Source of the DNA: Anthonomus grandis grandis
Lineage: Eukaryota; Arthropoda; Insecta; Coleoptera; Curculionidae
Reading direction: 5' to 3'
NCBI RefSeq assembly: GCF_022605725.1
Contig: NC_065564.1
Span: forward strand, 12,378,698 to 12,442,697
Length of the DNA stretch: 64,000 bases
Positions 41,506 to 52,539 of this stretch are shown here, piece by piece. The position numbers and the translations under genes are program-made. The notes under the pieces are model-generated. The model did not search any database, was not told where the DNA came from, and was given only the letters and a program-made list of their open reading frames with translations. Each line of letters starts with the position of its first letter. Positions within the stretch are counted from its first letter, which is position 1.

Positions 41506-43174
41506 TTGTGCAGAATCTTGGCTTCTGACCAATGGATATGCTGCTGCGATCTCAACTTAGCTACCACCGTTAGAAGAATTCAGCGATTCGAAGAAATCAA
41601 AGAAGTTACATTGGGGGAAGACTATCAACCAATCTTTGACAAAATAGATTTTGCTTGCCAGAAACTAAGAGAAAAGCTAAGAGCAGGCCACCTTTCAAAA
41701 CTCCAAAACCTTAAATCCAGACGAACCAACAGGACTCAACCAGCACCAACCTCTAATCTCCCCGCCACCATCATTAATGTATCAAAAAGAACCCTTACCG
41801 ATGCTAAACAAAAGGTGTTAAACAGAGGACTAAACTTCGCCATATTCTCAAAACCATCCTGTATAGACATAGTGTCTTCAGTAGAATCAATCCACCTACC
41901 ACGTCCTGAGGCCGATGAATTTCGACACGAGGTAAGGGTTGCTCTGGACTCACTTAAAAAACAGAAACCTTCGCAGAACATCAGCAAAGAAGAGGAAACA
42001 GCTCTCAGGAATCTCAAAAGTGAAAAGAACATCAAAATTCTTCCTGCAGATAAGGGCAATGCAACTGTGGTTATGGACCTGGAAACCTACGAAAACAAGG
42101 TTGAGGAAGTTTTGAACAAAGGCGAATACAGGCTACTATCTAAGGATCCGACGACAACCATAGAAGGTCGAATTTACAGAGCACTTAAGAAGTACTCCTC
42201 AACATTGTCGGATGCGGTACGCTCTAGGCTGACACCACATTATAGCAAACCTCCAGACCTATACGGACTACCCAAGATTCATAAGGAGCAAATGCCTCTG
42301 CGGCCCATCACGAGTTCTAGAAATTCGCCGACATCAGAACTCTCGAAATTCGTTTTGGAGATTATTAGACCGATCCAGCACTTTGTAGACCTTCTTGGAG
42401 TTATCGAGGTCGAGACCAATGACAGATTAGTGAGTTTTGATGTCGAAAGTGTCTACACCAATGTACCCATAGGAGAGTCTCTTAACATCATCCGAGACAA
42501 ACTAAGCAAGGATGCAGCTTTCTCAACTCGGACCACACTGCCTCTGGACGGGGTTATGGAACTTTTGGAGATCTGTCTTCGTAATTCTTACTTTCAGGTC
42601 AAGGATAGATTCTACGCCCAAGACGAAGGACTTCCGATGGGTTCATCTCTTTCCCCAGTAATAGCAAACATCTTCATGGAATCGTTCGAGGAACATGCAA
42701 TAGATGCCTCCCATTGCAAACCCAAGCTCTGGCTTCGATATGTGGACGACACCTTCATCATCTGGGACAAAGAGGAAAAAGCACTTCAGGAGTTTCTGCT
42801 TCACCTCAACAACTTCAGACCAACAATCCAGTTCACGATGGAGACAGAGAAGGACTCAGCTCTACCTTTCCTAGATGTCCTCGTTAAAAAGGTCGGTGGA
42901 AATCTACGAACTTCAGTTTATAGAAAACCAACACATACGGGCCAATATCTTCACTATGAGTCCAACCATCCTGCAACCACCAAAGTAGGCATCATAAGAT
43001 CTCTCTACAATAGAGCTCGAACCATCTGTAGAAGCGACGAGGATCTCAAGACTGAAGTAGATACCGTCTACAAAGACCTACAACAGAATGGATATCCAAA
43101 GAAGCTAATAAGTAGGACCATCCAAAGGACGCGTCCAAATCAAATCAGAGACGAAGCCACCACGGAAATCTTAA
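41506..43174 (+). pseudogene. PLE reverse transcriptase, nearly whole, no endonuclease
   Basis: 561-codon frame with the Penelope RT order: N-terminal KNIKILPADKGNATVVMDLE (about 42030-42080), PDLYGLPKIHKEQMPLRPIT, motif A RLVSFDVESVYTNVP (about 42425-42470), motif B GLPMGSSLSPVIANIFM (about 42630-42680), active site LRYVDDTFIIW (about 42735-42765), LPFLDVLVKK and VYRKPTHTGQYLHYESNHP. The first 18 residues come from the inverted 5' piece. The chain is cut at DEATTEI where BEL/Pao begins; family members continue with GIY-YIG. The RT has no stops or frameshifts over 1.6 kb. Confidence 0.92.
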
Positions 43175-45490
43175 TAGTATTGATGGTATGAGCTCAATAA
43201 GGTTTTGTCCTTTCTCCAAGCAGTGATTGAGTGCCGGTATGTCCTTTTCATGCGGAGACGCATCGAACACAGGCCTTATCTTCGTAGTAGCGCTATTTTC
43301 CTTCAATACTGGTCGATGAGGGAGGTAATGTCCTTCGCTAATGTCTGCACCTACCATTGTAGTGACTTCTTCTATAATTCCTTCGTTTTTCCACTCGAAA
43401 AAAACATTTTCATATTGCTCATAGATGCCTTGTCCTTTCAATTTTCCAATAGTTGAGTTCAGCCTTTTTTGAGCAAGCTTATAATTGTTCGGGAGCCACG
43501 GAAATCTCACTTCATAACGTCCCTCCTTGTCAATTTTAACGGTCTGTAAAAATAGCTCCTTTACTGCCATAGCCTTTTCTTCTTTTGTTCTCTTGTCGGG
43601 CGGTGCTTGAATACCTATTGCTTCCAACTCCCACAAGTTGCTCATGCAAGCGTTCTTGACAAATAAATTCAATGTAGTCAGAACTATATCAGAACGTGGG
43701 TTCCTATTTGGTATCCTTCCAAAATGCGTCTCCATGGCAACTAGTCCACAAGTCAGTTCATAGCGTGCTCCTGTATACAACTTTCCCGCAATGTCAGATC
43801 CCAACAAAAGTTCAATGGGTCCAGGGATTTGATTATCCGAGACGTCTACATTCGTTGATTTAATTTCTTCAGTCCAAACACCATAATATACCGGAGAAAC
43901 TTCACCACAAATCTTCATTTGATCCAATGCCTCGAAAGTGAATAAATCGTCTCCTTGACAGATATTGACATCATAACAACTATGAGTATTTGCTACCTCC
44001 TGTCCGCCAAACAGGCAGTCGATAATTTCCTCTGACCGTTTAGGTATATATCCTAGTTGCCTAGCAGTGTTCTTCAGAACATAGGATCTTTGCGAGACAC
44101 TCTTGCAACCATTTACTCCCCTTAAGGTTACCCTTAACGTTTGCAAAAATACTGGTGTACTCGTCTGGTTAGCTAACGTTTGGTTTTTGACGGGAATAGC
44201 TTTCTCGTTAGTACTATTAAGAGAGTTATTGACATTGAAAACTGCATGTGATCGGCTGCAAATAGCACACCTCAAACAGCCTCTACACTTTTTGATGTCC
44301 CGACTTTAAACAACGGAAACAGGCTCCTTTTCCAGAAAGGACTTCTTTCTTTTGATTATATGTCATTTTCTGCGCCTTAAAACGCGACTCGCTTTTATGG
44401 GTCCCTGCACCAAAAATACATGGCTCAACCTCGCAATTTATTAACCCTGTAGCTGTTGGAACTGCGTCATTTTCCTTGAGCATCCCTTTTCTTCTAACAC
44501 CGCTTTCCTTTACAGCTGATTTTTCACCTGAAAGACCAAAACCCTCTGCCGCTAGATTTATTCTTTGTTCGTTCTCTACCTAATTTCCAGAGAAGCGATG
44601 GCCGTTTCGTCTTCCGAGGTAACAGAGTAGTTGAAATTGTTAGAACGTTGCCAAACTCTAAGTAATTCATTTGGTAAGCAAGACTCAATTAAAGGATAAA
44701 GCATTGCTGAGCACTTGTCAGAAGTAATGCCAAGTGTTTCAAGTGCTCGCAGTTGAGTTAAGATCGAGTATCATAAAGAGTGGCAATGTCCAACCCTTTA
44801 TTTGAAGTTGAATTTGTTAAAATTAGTTTCAGCAGCTCCCTTGCATAAACTTCGATCTGTAGATCCTCCCTACCGAATCTACTAAGCATACTGTCTACGA
44901 TTTTCTTATAATTCTCACTCATGGCCGGGTAGCTCTCAACCAACTGTCTAGCTCTGCTTCCGGAAACTGTGGCCTGAATAAGATATTCTATTTTGTCATG
45001 CTCATCTATAGAATCATCTTCATGTATTTTTCGGAATTGGGCCCAAAACGAAAGCCAGCCTTTTATACTACCATCATAATGTTTGAATTCTATTCTAGGT
45101 AATTTAAAAGATCGCCTACCTGTTATATGATTCGTTGTATTGCGGGACCCATCACTAACACCTGAGGCTGAATCTTGTTGCTCCAGCGATTTCACTAATT
45201 TTTCATATTTCAACCTCAAGCCAGTAAACCTTTTTGCATACAAATCACTAGTCTCGATCTCACTTTCAAGCTCAGCTTCAGTCGCATTTGTCAATAAAAG
45301 CTCGTATATTTCACTATTCAAATGTAATGCAACTCATCAAATTTTGATTTAATAAGCTCCCTTGTAATATCCACCGATTCTGAGTCCAACGGTACGGCAC
45401 TCAATCCGAGAGTAAGCTCATTAGCCGCCTTTGTAAACGAACTCCGAATCACACTACGGCTCTTTTTCTTTTTCTCGAGATCAGACATTT
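43170..45490 (-). pseudogene. BEL/Pao LTR retrotransposon gag, protease and RT start
   Basis: Gag begins at an ATG at 45490 (MSDLEKKKKSRSVIRSSFTK); a frameshift near 45325 leads to a 187-codon piece (FKLPRIEFKHYDGSIKGWLS, the DUF1759-like core). Zinc knuckle CFRCLKSGHQKV at about 44300. The pol part (44275 on) shows a DUF1758-type protease (LLLGSDIAGKLY), then EGHYLPHRPVLKE, RPVFDASPHEKDIP, LNHCLEKGQNLIELIPSILL, the RT start, cut at 43170 by the PLE junction. Several stops near 44290-44760. The 5' LTR would lie above 45490 but is lost to the mariner at 45588. Confidence 0.88.
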
Positions 45491-45587
45491 TAAATGCGAT
45501 TTTTAAAAATCAGAAACCGACGACACAGACCTGTTCCTAACAGTCAGACTGTCAACCAAACTTACTATTTGTCAGTTTTGGCAACAC

Positions 45588-45982
45588 TGCGAGAACAAGT
45601 TCGTAAGAAACGGCCCGAGTAGTGGAAAAACAACTCGTGGATTTTGCACCAGGACAACGCACCTGCCCATAACGCGCAATCTGTGAAGCAGTATTTGGCC
45701 GGTAAGCGTACTCCAGTGCTCGAACACGCACCGTATTCGCCAGATTTGGCACCGTGTGATTATTTTTTAGGGACCCGATTTGAGTCGATGGAAGCCGTAA
45801 AGCAAAAAACGGCAGAGCTCCTAAAGGCCCTCACCAAAGAAGACTTCCAGCACTGCTTCGATCAATGGAAAAAACGTATGGAAAGATGTGTGGCGAGGGG
45901 AGGGGAGCATTCGAATGTATAATAATTTTTATAATAAAACCCTTTTTCGTAACCAGTCTCGTTATTTAATAGCAAGACCTCG
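45588..45982 (+). pseudogene. DD34D mariner, last third with right terminal repeat
   Basis: REQVRKKRPE then NNSWILHQDNAPAHNAQSVK (second Asp in DNAPAH), YSPDLAPCDYFL (third Asp, 34 residues later), a small deletion at DYFLGTRFESM, and WKKRMERCVARGGEH. After the stop comes ACCAGTCTCGTTATTTAATA, GCAAGACCTCG and TA at 45983-45984, the classic mariner end. 5' two thirds missing. Distinct from the DD41D elements elsewhere. Confidence 0.88.
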
Positions 45983-46259
45983 TACATTGAAATTCAATCT
46001 ACATTGTTCCAAAATGCATACGAAGGCAATGAGGATTTTTCATAAGCTATACTAATTTGATGAATGAATTAAGCTGGGTACTAACTAAATCAACATTTTT
46101 CGAAGTCTAGTGCTGAAAAATCAAAAGTAAACTCAAAAACTATGGCCAATTAACAGAAATAAGCAAGCTAGAAGTAAAGACATAGAGCTGAACAACAATA
46201 GCTTGAAGTAGGGCTTATTTGGTCGATTTATAAAAAAGAAAAACATTTTTAGCACTTAC
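45983..46259. other. Intron 3, first part on the gene strand
   Basis: Unassigned sequence between exon 3's donor and the mariner. Confidence 0.5.
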
Positions 46260-46400
46260 CGACTACTTCTAATACATATTTCATGGTTTCTCCGTGCTCT
46301 GATTTGCATGTATACACTCCCGAATCGCTTAATTTAAGTTTCTTGAAGATGAGATGAACGCCATGCATCGTTATTTTCACGAAAGGATTCGTCGTTTCAC
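46260..46400 (-). CDS. Fas2: Exon 3: second half of immunoglobulin domain 1
   Basis: After TTTTTAG and before GTAAGTG. Split codon Gly, then ETTNPFVKITMHGVHLIFKK, LKLSDSGVYTCKSEHGET, MKYVLEVV. DSGVYTC is the canonical Ig strand-F motif. Length 141 bases, phase 1 both ends. With exon 2 it makes one full Ig domain; the intron between them is only 57 bp. Confidence 0.85.
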
Positions 46401-46457
46401 CTAAAAATTAATTTATTCCATCATCAAGGGGAAATATTTAATTCTAATATAACTTAC

Positions 46458-46589
46458 CGTAAATTCGATTTCTTGGTCCCTTCCAAGTAACGGTTGCTCC
46501 ATTCTCTTCCTTACATAACACACTTAAGTAATCGCCCACTGACTTGGTTTCGGTTGTATGTGATATAATGAGCTTAGCTGAAATTTCTC
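46458..46589 (-). CDS. Fas2: Exon 2: first half of immunoglobulin domain 1
   Basis: After ATTTTTAG and before GTAAGTT. Reads (G)EISAKLIISHTTETKSVG, DYLSVLCKEENGATVTWKGP, RNRIYG. SVLC is the first Ig Cys and VTW the core Trp. Length 132 bases. The split codon with exon 1 (G plus GA) gives Gly, right after the hydrophobic signal segment; cleavage near ISA is plausible. Confidence 0.85.
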
Positions 46590-47496
46590 CTAAAAATAAC
46601 ATACTAGATTAGTGTGTCCTCTAACTCCTATATATTATAGTTATTAGTTTTTCTTTTTATTCAATCTCAGAGTTTTTCTGGCAACTCAATGAAGAATAAA
46701 CGGAAAATCCCCTTTTCGTTGCACGTGATATCTGAATTGAGAACAGAGACAGACATTCTGCTCTGATCAAGACTTATCTTAAAATTAACAACCATCCCAA
46801 TGAACAGAACCAGTCATGATTAAATAATTTGAGTAAAATGAAGACAGTTTGGCTTAAATTGGGTTCTAGGACCCAATGGGGTAAAGGGAAACGATTAAGC
46901 AAGTTCCTAAGGCTCGGATTATCTCTCTTATCAGTCGATGCTGAACATTACCTACTAAGGCACCATCTCTCATTCCTTAGACAACTGGGTATGAGAAAAA
47001 AACTGGACAGGTACACCAGATGTAGAGAAAGAATTGCCGCTGCTGTCAACTCTAATAAAAGCAAATGCAAATGTCTCCGCATTTCATTTTCACGCAAGGG
47101 GTATGTTACGTAGACTGCAGAGTGAAATTATGTTATCTTACATCCGCCAAATGAGGAAATCTATAACCGTTCATTAGGAATACAGGTCACCTGGTTAGGG
47201 TTACAGAAGGCGAGGTTTCCCAATATTTGGGAGCTTACAGTTTTAATGATTGGTAAAACATGTGGTAAAGAGACAGATAATTGCAGCATTCTCTAAACAG
47301 CTCCTCTCTAGCTCCCTCTACTACTACTACTTGCACCCTTTACTTATGTGTTTTTAAATGTGAAAATTGGAAAAGCTTCGTTATTTCTTTAAATTTCAAG
47401 GACTTGAGTTGCATGAGTTAAAAATCGGGCATTTGACTACTAACTGATTATTGATTATTTGATACACTGACTACTCACTAATATTGCAGTACTCAC
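46590..47496. other. Intron 1
   Basis: 907 bp. The plus-strand 94-codon frame at 46829-47113 has no recognised domain and lies antisense in the intron. Nothing else seen. Confidence 0.55.
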
Positions 47497-47545
47497 CAAT
47501 AATAAGAAACAGGATTATTACATTCCTCGTCAGGGTTGGATTCAT
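47497..47545 (-). CDS. Fas2: Exon 1: start codon and signal peptide
   Basis: ATG at 47545; MNPTLTRNVIILFLII then a donor GTGAGT at 47496. A short basic N-region followed by a nine-residue hydrophobic run fits a secretory signal peptide. 49 coding bases, phase 1. An (AAT)n microsatellite and a Dong-like element begin only about 200 bp upstream, so the promoter must be very close or lie beyond that insertion. Confidence 0.75.
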
Positions 47546-47749
47546 TTTTCAGGTTTAAATGGTTCTACGGTAAAAGCTGAAACAAATAATTAAGATTAAA
47601 ACAAAAATATAACAAAATATTAAACAAAGATTATTTGGGGTTATCGTAAACAACTGATAAAATTACTGATATAAAGTTCATGATTAGCATTACGAAAATA
47701 TATACACGTCGGGCCAATATAGACCTAGGGTAAGCAAATCAATGTATAA

Positions 47750-47753
47750 TAAC

Positions 47754-47848
<95 letters not shown>
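47750..47848. repeat. (AAT)n microsatellite, about 33 units
   Basis: Nearly pure AAT for about 100 bases. It abuts the 5' edge of the Dong-like element. The 60-codon poly-Leu frame across it is an artefact. Confidence 0.95.
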
Positions 47849-47849
47849 G

Positions 47850-49166
47850 AGTTTGTGAAAAGGGTAAGACAAGTTTTGAGAACCAATCTCAACAGCAAAA
47901 ATATGGTTAAGGCACTTAACTCCTACGCATGTTCAGCTCTTAGTTATTCTTTTGGGGTAATTAATTGGAGTAGGACAGACATAGAAAGGCTACAAAGAAA
48001 AGTGAGGACCCTACTTACTAAAACGCACAACCACCACCCTCGAAGTGCCACTGAAAGAACAATGCTTCCCCGCCACCTTGGAGGAAGAGGATTAATAGAT
48101 CTGGGTAAACAACTTGAAAAACAAATCACTAACTGAAGATCCTATTTTTACAGGCAAGGAGAAAACGCTGCATTGCGCAATAAATCAAATAGGCGATTCC
48201 ACTCCTCTACAACTTAAGAGCGAGGAAGCGCGCAGCTATCATCACACGGACCAGGAAAAACTCCGCATCTGGATGGAGAAGCCCTTTCATGGGCGGCATC
48301 CTAATGAGATCAGCCAAAATCATGTCGATACTGCTTCGTCGAACTATTGGTTGGTATCAGGCAAGATGTTTCCAGAAACCGAGGGCTTTCTACTCGCCAT
48401 CCAAGATCAGGTTATACCAACAAGAAATTATCTCAAGCACATCGTCAGAGATCCGTCCGTATAAAACGACAAATGCCGGTATTGATGCCAAACATCAGAG
48501 ACAATCCAACACATAACAGGAGGATGTCAGGCCTTTGCAGCGACAGAATACAAAGAACGGCACGACTCAGCTGGGAAAATTTTACATCAAGAGCTGGCAA
48601 TGAAGTTGGAACTTATTACAACAGAGAAGGTTCCGTATTATAAATATACTCCAGAACCCGTAGTGGAAAATGACCGATATAAGTTATATTGGGACCGCAG
48701 TGTACTTACCGATCAACATGTAAGGCATAATAGACCAGATCTTATTTTAACAGATAAAATTTTCAGGAAAACAACTCTAATTGACGTAGCCATACCGAAC
48801 AACAATAATCTGCAAGAGAAACACACTGAGAAAATCGCCAAATACAGAGATCTAGAAATTCAAATCGGAAGGCAATGGATAATGTTCAGACCATCCCAAT
48901 TGTTATATCGACAACGGGTGTAATACCAAAGAGTCTACTGAAATACCTTAAACAACTAGGAACTGGCGAACATCTATATAAGCACATGCAAATGGCAGTT
49001 CTACTGGCAACTGCTCGCAGCACCAGAAAATTCCTAGGAGATCACTTAAGGGCACCGAAAAGGCCCCCACAGACCATAGAGCTTAATCCTTTTGATATCG
49101 GAGGTATGTGGGATAAGTAAATGATCCCTCTTCTTAGAGGGAGTGCGAGCCTTAACTGGCTGTAAA
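47850..49166 (+). pseudogene. Dong/R4-like retrotransposon, C-terminal half, between TAA repeats
   Basis: RT thumb: FVKRVRQVLRTNLNSKNMVK, YSFGVINWSRTDIERLQRKV, RSATERTMLPRHLGGRGLID. After shifts, a zinc knuckle (C-x2-C broken by a frameshift, QTSETIQHITGGCQAF, about 48480-48530), YKYTPEPVVENDRYKLYWDR, RPDLILTDKIFRKTTLIDVA (PD-x12-D endonuclease, about 48735-48790), then IPIVISTTGVIPKSL and the end near 49120. The left side is (AAT)33, the right side (AAT)4-5 at 49167-49185, as for Dong, which inserts in TAA repeats. Better preserved than the copy at 12641-13290. Confidence 0.8.
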
Positions 49167-49185
49167 AATAATAATAATAATATGT
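49167..49185. repeat. (AAT)n tail of the Dong-like element
   Basis: AATAATAATAATAATATG right after the 3' untranslated region; the distal side of a TAA target or a copied tail. Confidence 0.8.
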
Positions 49186-50064
49186 CTTTATTAAAAAAAG
49201 GATTAATAATCTTACACTACATTGTCTATAATATTTCCTATACACATTTAACGAAGTAGGGTAAGGTAAGGTGAGTTGGTGATATTTAGTCGATGAGCAA
49301 TTTGTATTTCTAAAGATAATATAATTTGCTTGACCTTTCTATTCAAAACTTCAATGTTTTATACAATTGTTCATTTACAAAAAATGCTAAAATAATGTCA
49401 ATTTTGACAGAAAAACATATACTCAAAAAAATACCAATTGGTTAGGTAATTTGGTTATAGGTAAGTTTATTTGGTGATAGTGTTGGAGAGGTATTTTGCT
49501 GACATGGGATTAGGACCAGTAAAAAATAAAATTATTGAAATCGTGTAAGTATAATTCATAAGAAAACATTGAGTTATTAGTATATTTAACAAACATTATT
49601 CTGAGTCAGTTGAACGATGCTAATCACAACCGTCGCACATAAAGAAAATCGAAATCCCAATACCAATGATCGAAATCCCATTCGATCATTGGTAGTCGTA
49701 CGAGATGGTTGTGTCTTCGCTCGTCGGCTCTGATGGTTGATAAGTTTTGTTTTGACTTTGATTTGTTTTGATTTGTCTTTCTGTTTTTGACCTTACCAGA
49801 CGCGACGCGAAGTTTTGTTGTACGTGTGCTTTCGGTATAAATGGTTTTGATTTCTGATTAAATTAGTACCTAAATTTGTTAACCTAAACTTGACCTTAAA
49901 ATCACAATTTATTGAACTTTAACTCTACAACATCAAGTTTTCGCAGTGCGTGTGATTTGATAATAAACAGTTCCGGTCTCCTGCTTTACAAATAGTTCTC
50001 GTTCACGGAACAATATTTTTTATTTAAATATTTGGACACTTTTTGAAATCAATCTTAAGAAATT
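49186..50064. other. Unassigned, possibly the 5' region of the next element
   Basis: No gene. A direct repeat around CGAAATCCCATTCGATCATT lies near 49650-49695. The 300 bases before 50065 are T-rich and could be the leader of the zinc-finger frame that follows. Confidence 0.35.
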
Positions 50065-50268
50065 ATGGCTGAATTTAAGTGTGATTCCTGTCAAAAGACC
50101 ATCTTGGAGAAAGAAAAATATAAGCTTCGCTGTAGCGGGGAATGTCGCCGAAATTTTTGCATGTCCTGTACTGGTTTGGATATAGTTAGAAAAGTTTATA
50201 AAGAACCGGTGACATCAACAGGCGGCAAAATCCGCGCATTTCGTTATTCTATCGATCGGGTCAGATGA
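50065..50268 (+). CDS. 67-aa frame with a PHD-like zinc finger
   Basis: MAEFKCDSCQKTILEKEKYK then LRCSGECRRNFCMSCTGLD: Cys at spacing C-x2-C-x13-C-x3-C-x4-C-x2-C, a PHD/FYVE-like start without the remaining ligands. Such fingers open ORF1 of several insect LINEs. The frame ends at 50268 with no domain after it, and an IS630-like fragment begins about 130 bp on. Most likely the 5' scrap of a LINE ORF1, not a host gene. Confidence 0.4.
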   Translation: MAEFKCDSCQKTILEKEKYKLRCSGECRRNFCMSCTGLDIVRKVYKEPVTSTGGKIRAFRYSIDRVR

Positions 50269-50394
50269 CTATGTCGAGGTCTGAAGACAGTGGAGGCGGC
50301 ACACTTGTTGAAATTATTAATATTTATTTGTACTAGAGTTTAAATAGCCCTAGATTTTTAGTAGGTATAGCTAGCGATATTATGAGTGCGTTTG

Positions 50395-50749
50395 ATTTAG
50401 TTGAAATACCAGTTCTTAACAGTTGCCCAAATTTTTTCTATCGGATTAAGCTCTGGGTGGTATGGAGCCAAACGTAACACAATGTGTCCATGCTTTTCCA
50501 TTAGGTCGTCCAACTTGGTTTTTACAGGATACTTTTTTTATTTTCAGACACTATTTCATATAACTCTGTCTTGGTGAGTTTTGCATCAAATGTAAAATTA
50601 CGTTCCTTGAGCCAGTCAACTATTTCCTGCTTTTTACTTCCAGATGTAACATTCTTGACTAGAGGCACATTGTGATAAGTTGCATTGTCTAATACTAGGA
50701 CGGAATTAGGTATTAAATTTGGAATTAACTGATTTTCGGCCCATTTCAT
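50395..50749 (-). pseudogene. IS630-like DDE transposase fragment, same family as 38063-39190
   Basis: SVLVLDNATYHNVPLVKNV holds the second Asp; KKQEIVDWLKERNFTFDAKL and, after a shift near 50520, LDDLMEKHGHIVLRLAPYHP and ELNPIEKIWATVKNW give the Glu. The long middle segment matches the family with the large D2-E3 gap. First Asp and both ends are missing. Confidence 0.8.
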
Positions 50750-51489
50750 TGGGCCGAAAATCGTTGTGATGGTTCATGTTATCATGATAGTCTCATGATA
50801 GAATAAAAGATTTTAAAATAATCGTATAAAGTTGTCAGTGTGGTATTAATTATCAAAATATCAATATTGATAATGGTAAAAGGTTGACTAAATATTATAG
50901 GTGAAAATATAGGTAGGGAACTGGGACTGAAAAGTATAAGTACCCGCTTATCCAATCAACGAACTAAGAGTATCATTTCTGCGTATTACACTAATATCAT
51001 TTTTGGTATTACTTTATATAGAAATAACTAAAAAATTTTAATTTTTAAAAATAATTAATTTTCATTTATTTTTTTAAATTATTAGACAATTGAATAATTT
51101 AAACCAATTTTACTTACCTTTTACAATAAAAATCGGATAGTCTAACTAACAAATCTATAGTCTATTTCACTATTATATTAAAATATTTCACTATTATACT
51201 TAAAAAAAACACACAACAGATTTTAAATGCCTTATAACACGATTAACTCACTTCCCGTACGAGACGACACTGAGTAGGCCTTCAGGCTACGTCATAGGCT
51301 TTAAATCACGGCAGGTACAAAGAAACGAAGTACGTCGGCTACTTTGTTCTTGCGGTTTCTTTAATAAGAAGCGAGAGAAAATATATTGCGGTCGTCTTTT
51401 CTCTCTGCCACCGGATTTTCTATCGATTTTGTATTGAAAAATGGGTTTGTGCGCATATTGAGCAGCCGGTTCTTTAGAAACTTTTCTAC
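50750..51489. other. Unassigned
   Basis: AT-rich to 51200, then mixed. No frame with a recognisable domain before the RT end that starts near 51490. Confidence 0.4.
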
Positions 51490-52156
51490 CTATAAAACTA
51501 CTATTCAACCCTTTGTACTTCACACCAGTTTGGACGTCGTTGAATCTGTGAACTTCTTGGGACTTAATGTTGACTACTCCTCAAAATGGGACTTGCATAT
51601 TGATGCCTTATATAAAAAATTAAGTTCAGCATGTTTTGCCTTAAGATCAGTTTCCAGGGAATTAAGTTTTCAAACATCAAGAACAGTTCATTATACCCTT
51701 TTTGAGTCACTTCTACTTTACGCCCTTCCATTCTAGGGCACATGCGGTTTGACTCAATTTGAGCGCATATTTAAACTCCAAAAGAGAGCAGTTCGGTATC
51801 TGCTTGGACTTAATAGCAGAGCTTACTGTCAAGAAATCTTTAAAAAATACAAGATACTTACTCTTCCCTCTTTATTCATATTGGAATCTATTTGCTTACT
51901 ACGCAAACATAAGTCAGAAATGCCAAGTAGGCCGTCTCACAATTATTCACTTCGCAACGCAGTGCATGATCTTTATCTGCAAACCCCTCGGTCCGAGTTA
52001 GTAAAAAGCTCTATTCTATACAGAGCCAAGAAGATGCATAATCATTTGCCTTTGGAAATTAAATCAATTACTTCTTTTCCTCGATTTCACAATGCTTTGA
52101 AGGCGTACTTTCTGGAAAAAGCCTTGTACGCAATGGAGGATTTTTTTCTAGGATAA
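51490..52156 (+). pseudogene. CR1-like LINE, RT C-terminus
   Basis: VNFLGLNVDYSSKWDLHIDA, LSSACFALRSVSRELSF and SLLLYALPF end at a stop at 51734; the same frame then reads GTCGLTQFERIFKLQKRAVR, YLLGLNSRAYCQEIFKKYK, RPSHNYSLRNAVHDLYL and ends YAMEDFFLG at 52156. Typical RT connection and C-terminal domain. The 3' region (52157-52500) is AT-rich and ends TTTTTGACAATAAAGCATAT then GATTGATTG, the same tail as at 60290-60565. Confidence 0.8.
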
Positions 52157-52539
52157 CTTTTTGGGTATCACACACACACTGGCTCTTTTTATATCTTAAA
52201 ATAGAGAATATATTAGTTTTCCTTTTTTTTTTAGTAAATGAATTTCACTTTCATTCTGTATTTAATTAATTTACTGTTATTGACTATTGTGTTTCTTTTT
52301 ATTGAAATTTCATACATCATGATGTATATTGACCAGGTACATTGTTTTTGTACAGTTTTGCATGTATTTATTTTGTTTGTATATTTATTTTTATTTTTTT
52401 ATTTTGTGTGTTTTGTTTTTATGTTTTTTTTTATTAGCTTTGTCTTCAAAATTTTGTAATTTTTTGACAATAAAGCATATGATTGATTGTTTGAAAGATG
52501 TCTTCATCGTCAGATCTCGATTGACAGTTTGTGTGATAT

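Larger units (their letters stand above)
35026..43174 (+). mobile_element. Penelope-like element copy 3, carrying a nested Jockey
   Basis: 5' end TTTTTGAAGGTGGTAGACAA at 35026, then 95 bases of terminal sequence, then the Jockey (35121-41233), then from 41247 the rest of the inverted 5' piece (reverse complement of the element's own 3' end, including the end of the endonuclease), the RT, and an abrupt stop at about 43174 against BEL/Pao sequence. The GIY-YIG domain and 3' terminus are therefore missing. Without the insertion the copy is about 2.0 kb. Confidence 0.85.
15854..47545 (-). other. Fas2: Fasciclin-2-like host gene, five visible exons, all introns phase 1
   Basis: Gene-level entry. 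Exons at 47545-47497, 46589-46458, 46400-46260, 20932-20804 and 15997-15854 join into one open frame of 595 coding bases. They encode a signal peptide and two immunoglobulin domains of a cell-surface adhesion protein. Every junction has AG/GT signals and every intron is phase 1. The second domain's G-KY-...-GLLIKN-...-DS--VYDC-A pattern and RTINVTV end resemble insect fasciclin-2, a homophilic neural adhesion molecule; another Ig adhesion protein is possible. Intron sizes are 907, 57, 25,327 and 4,806 bp. Exon 5 ends with GTAAGT, so the gene continues to lower coordinates beyond what I could identify. Confidence 0.7.

Noticed and set aside
41736..42059. 107-codon minus-strand frame
   Set aside because: Antisense of the intact PLE reverse transcriptase.
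46829..47113. 94-codon plus-strand frame in intron 1
   Set aside because: Basic composition but no motif or splice context; antisense to the host gene.
47690..47872. 60-codon poly-leucine frame
   Set aside because: It is the reverse reading of the AAT microsatellite.
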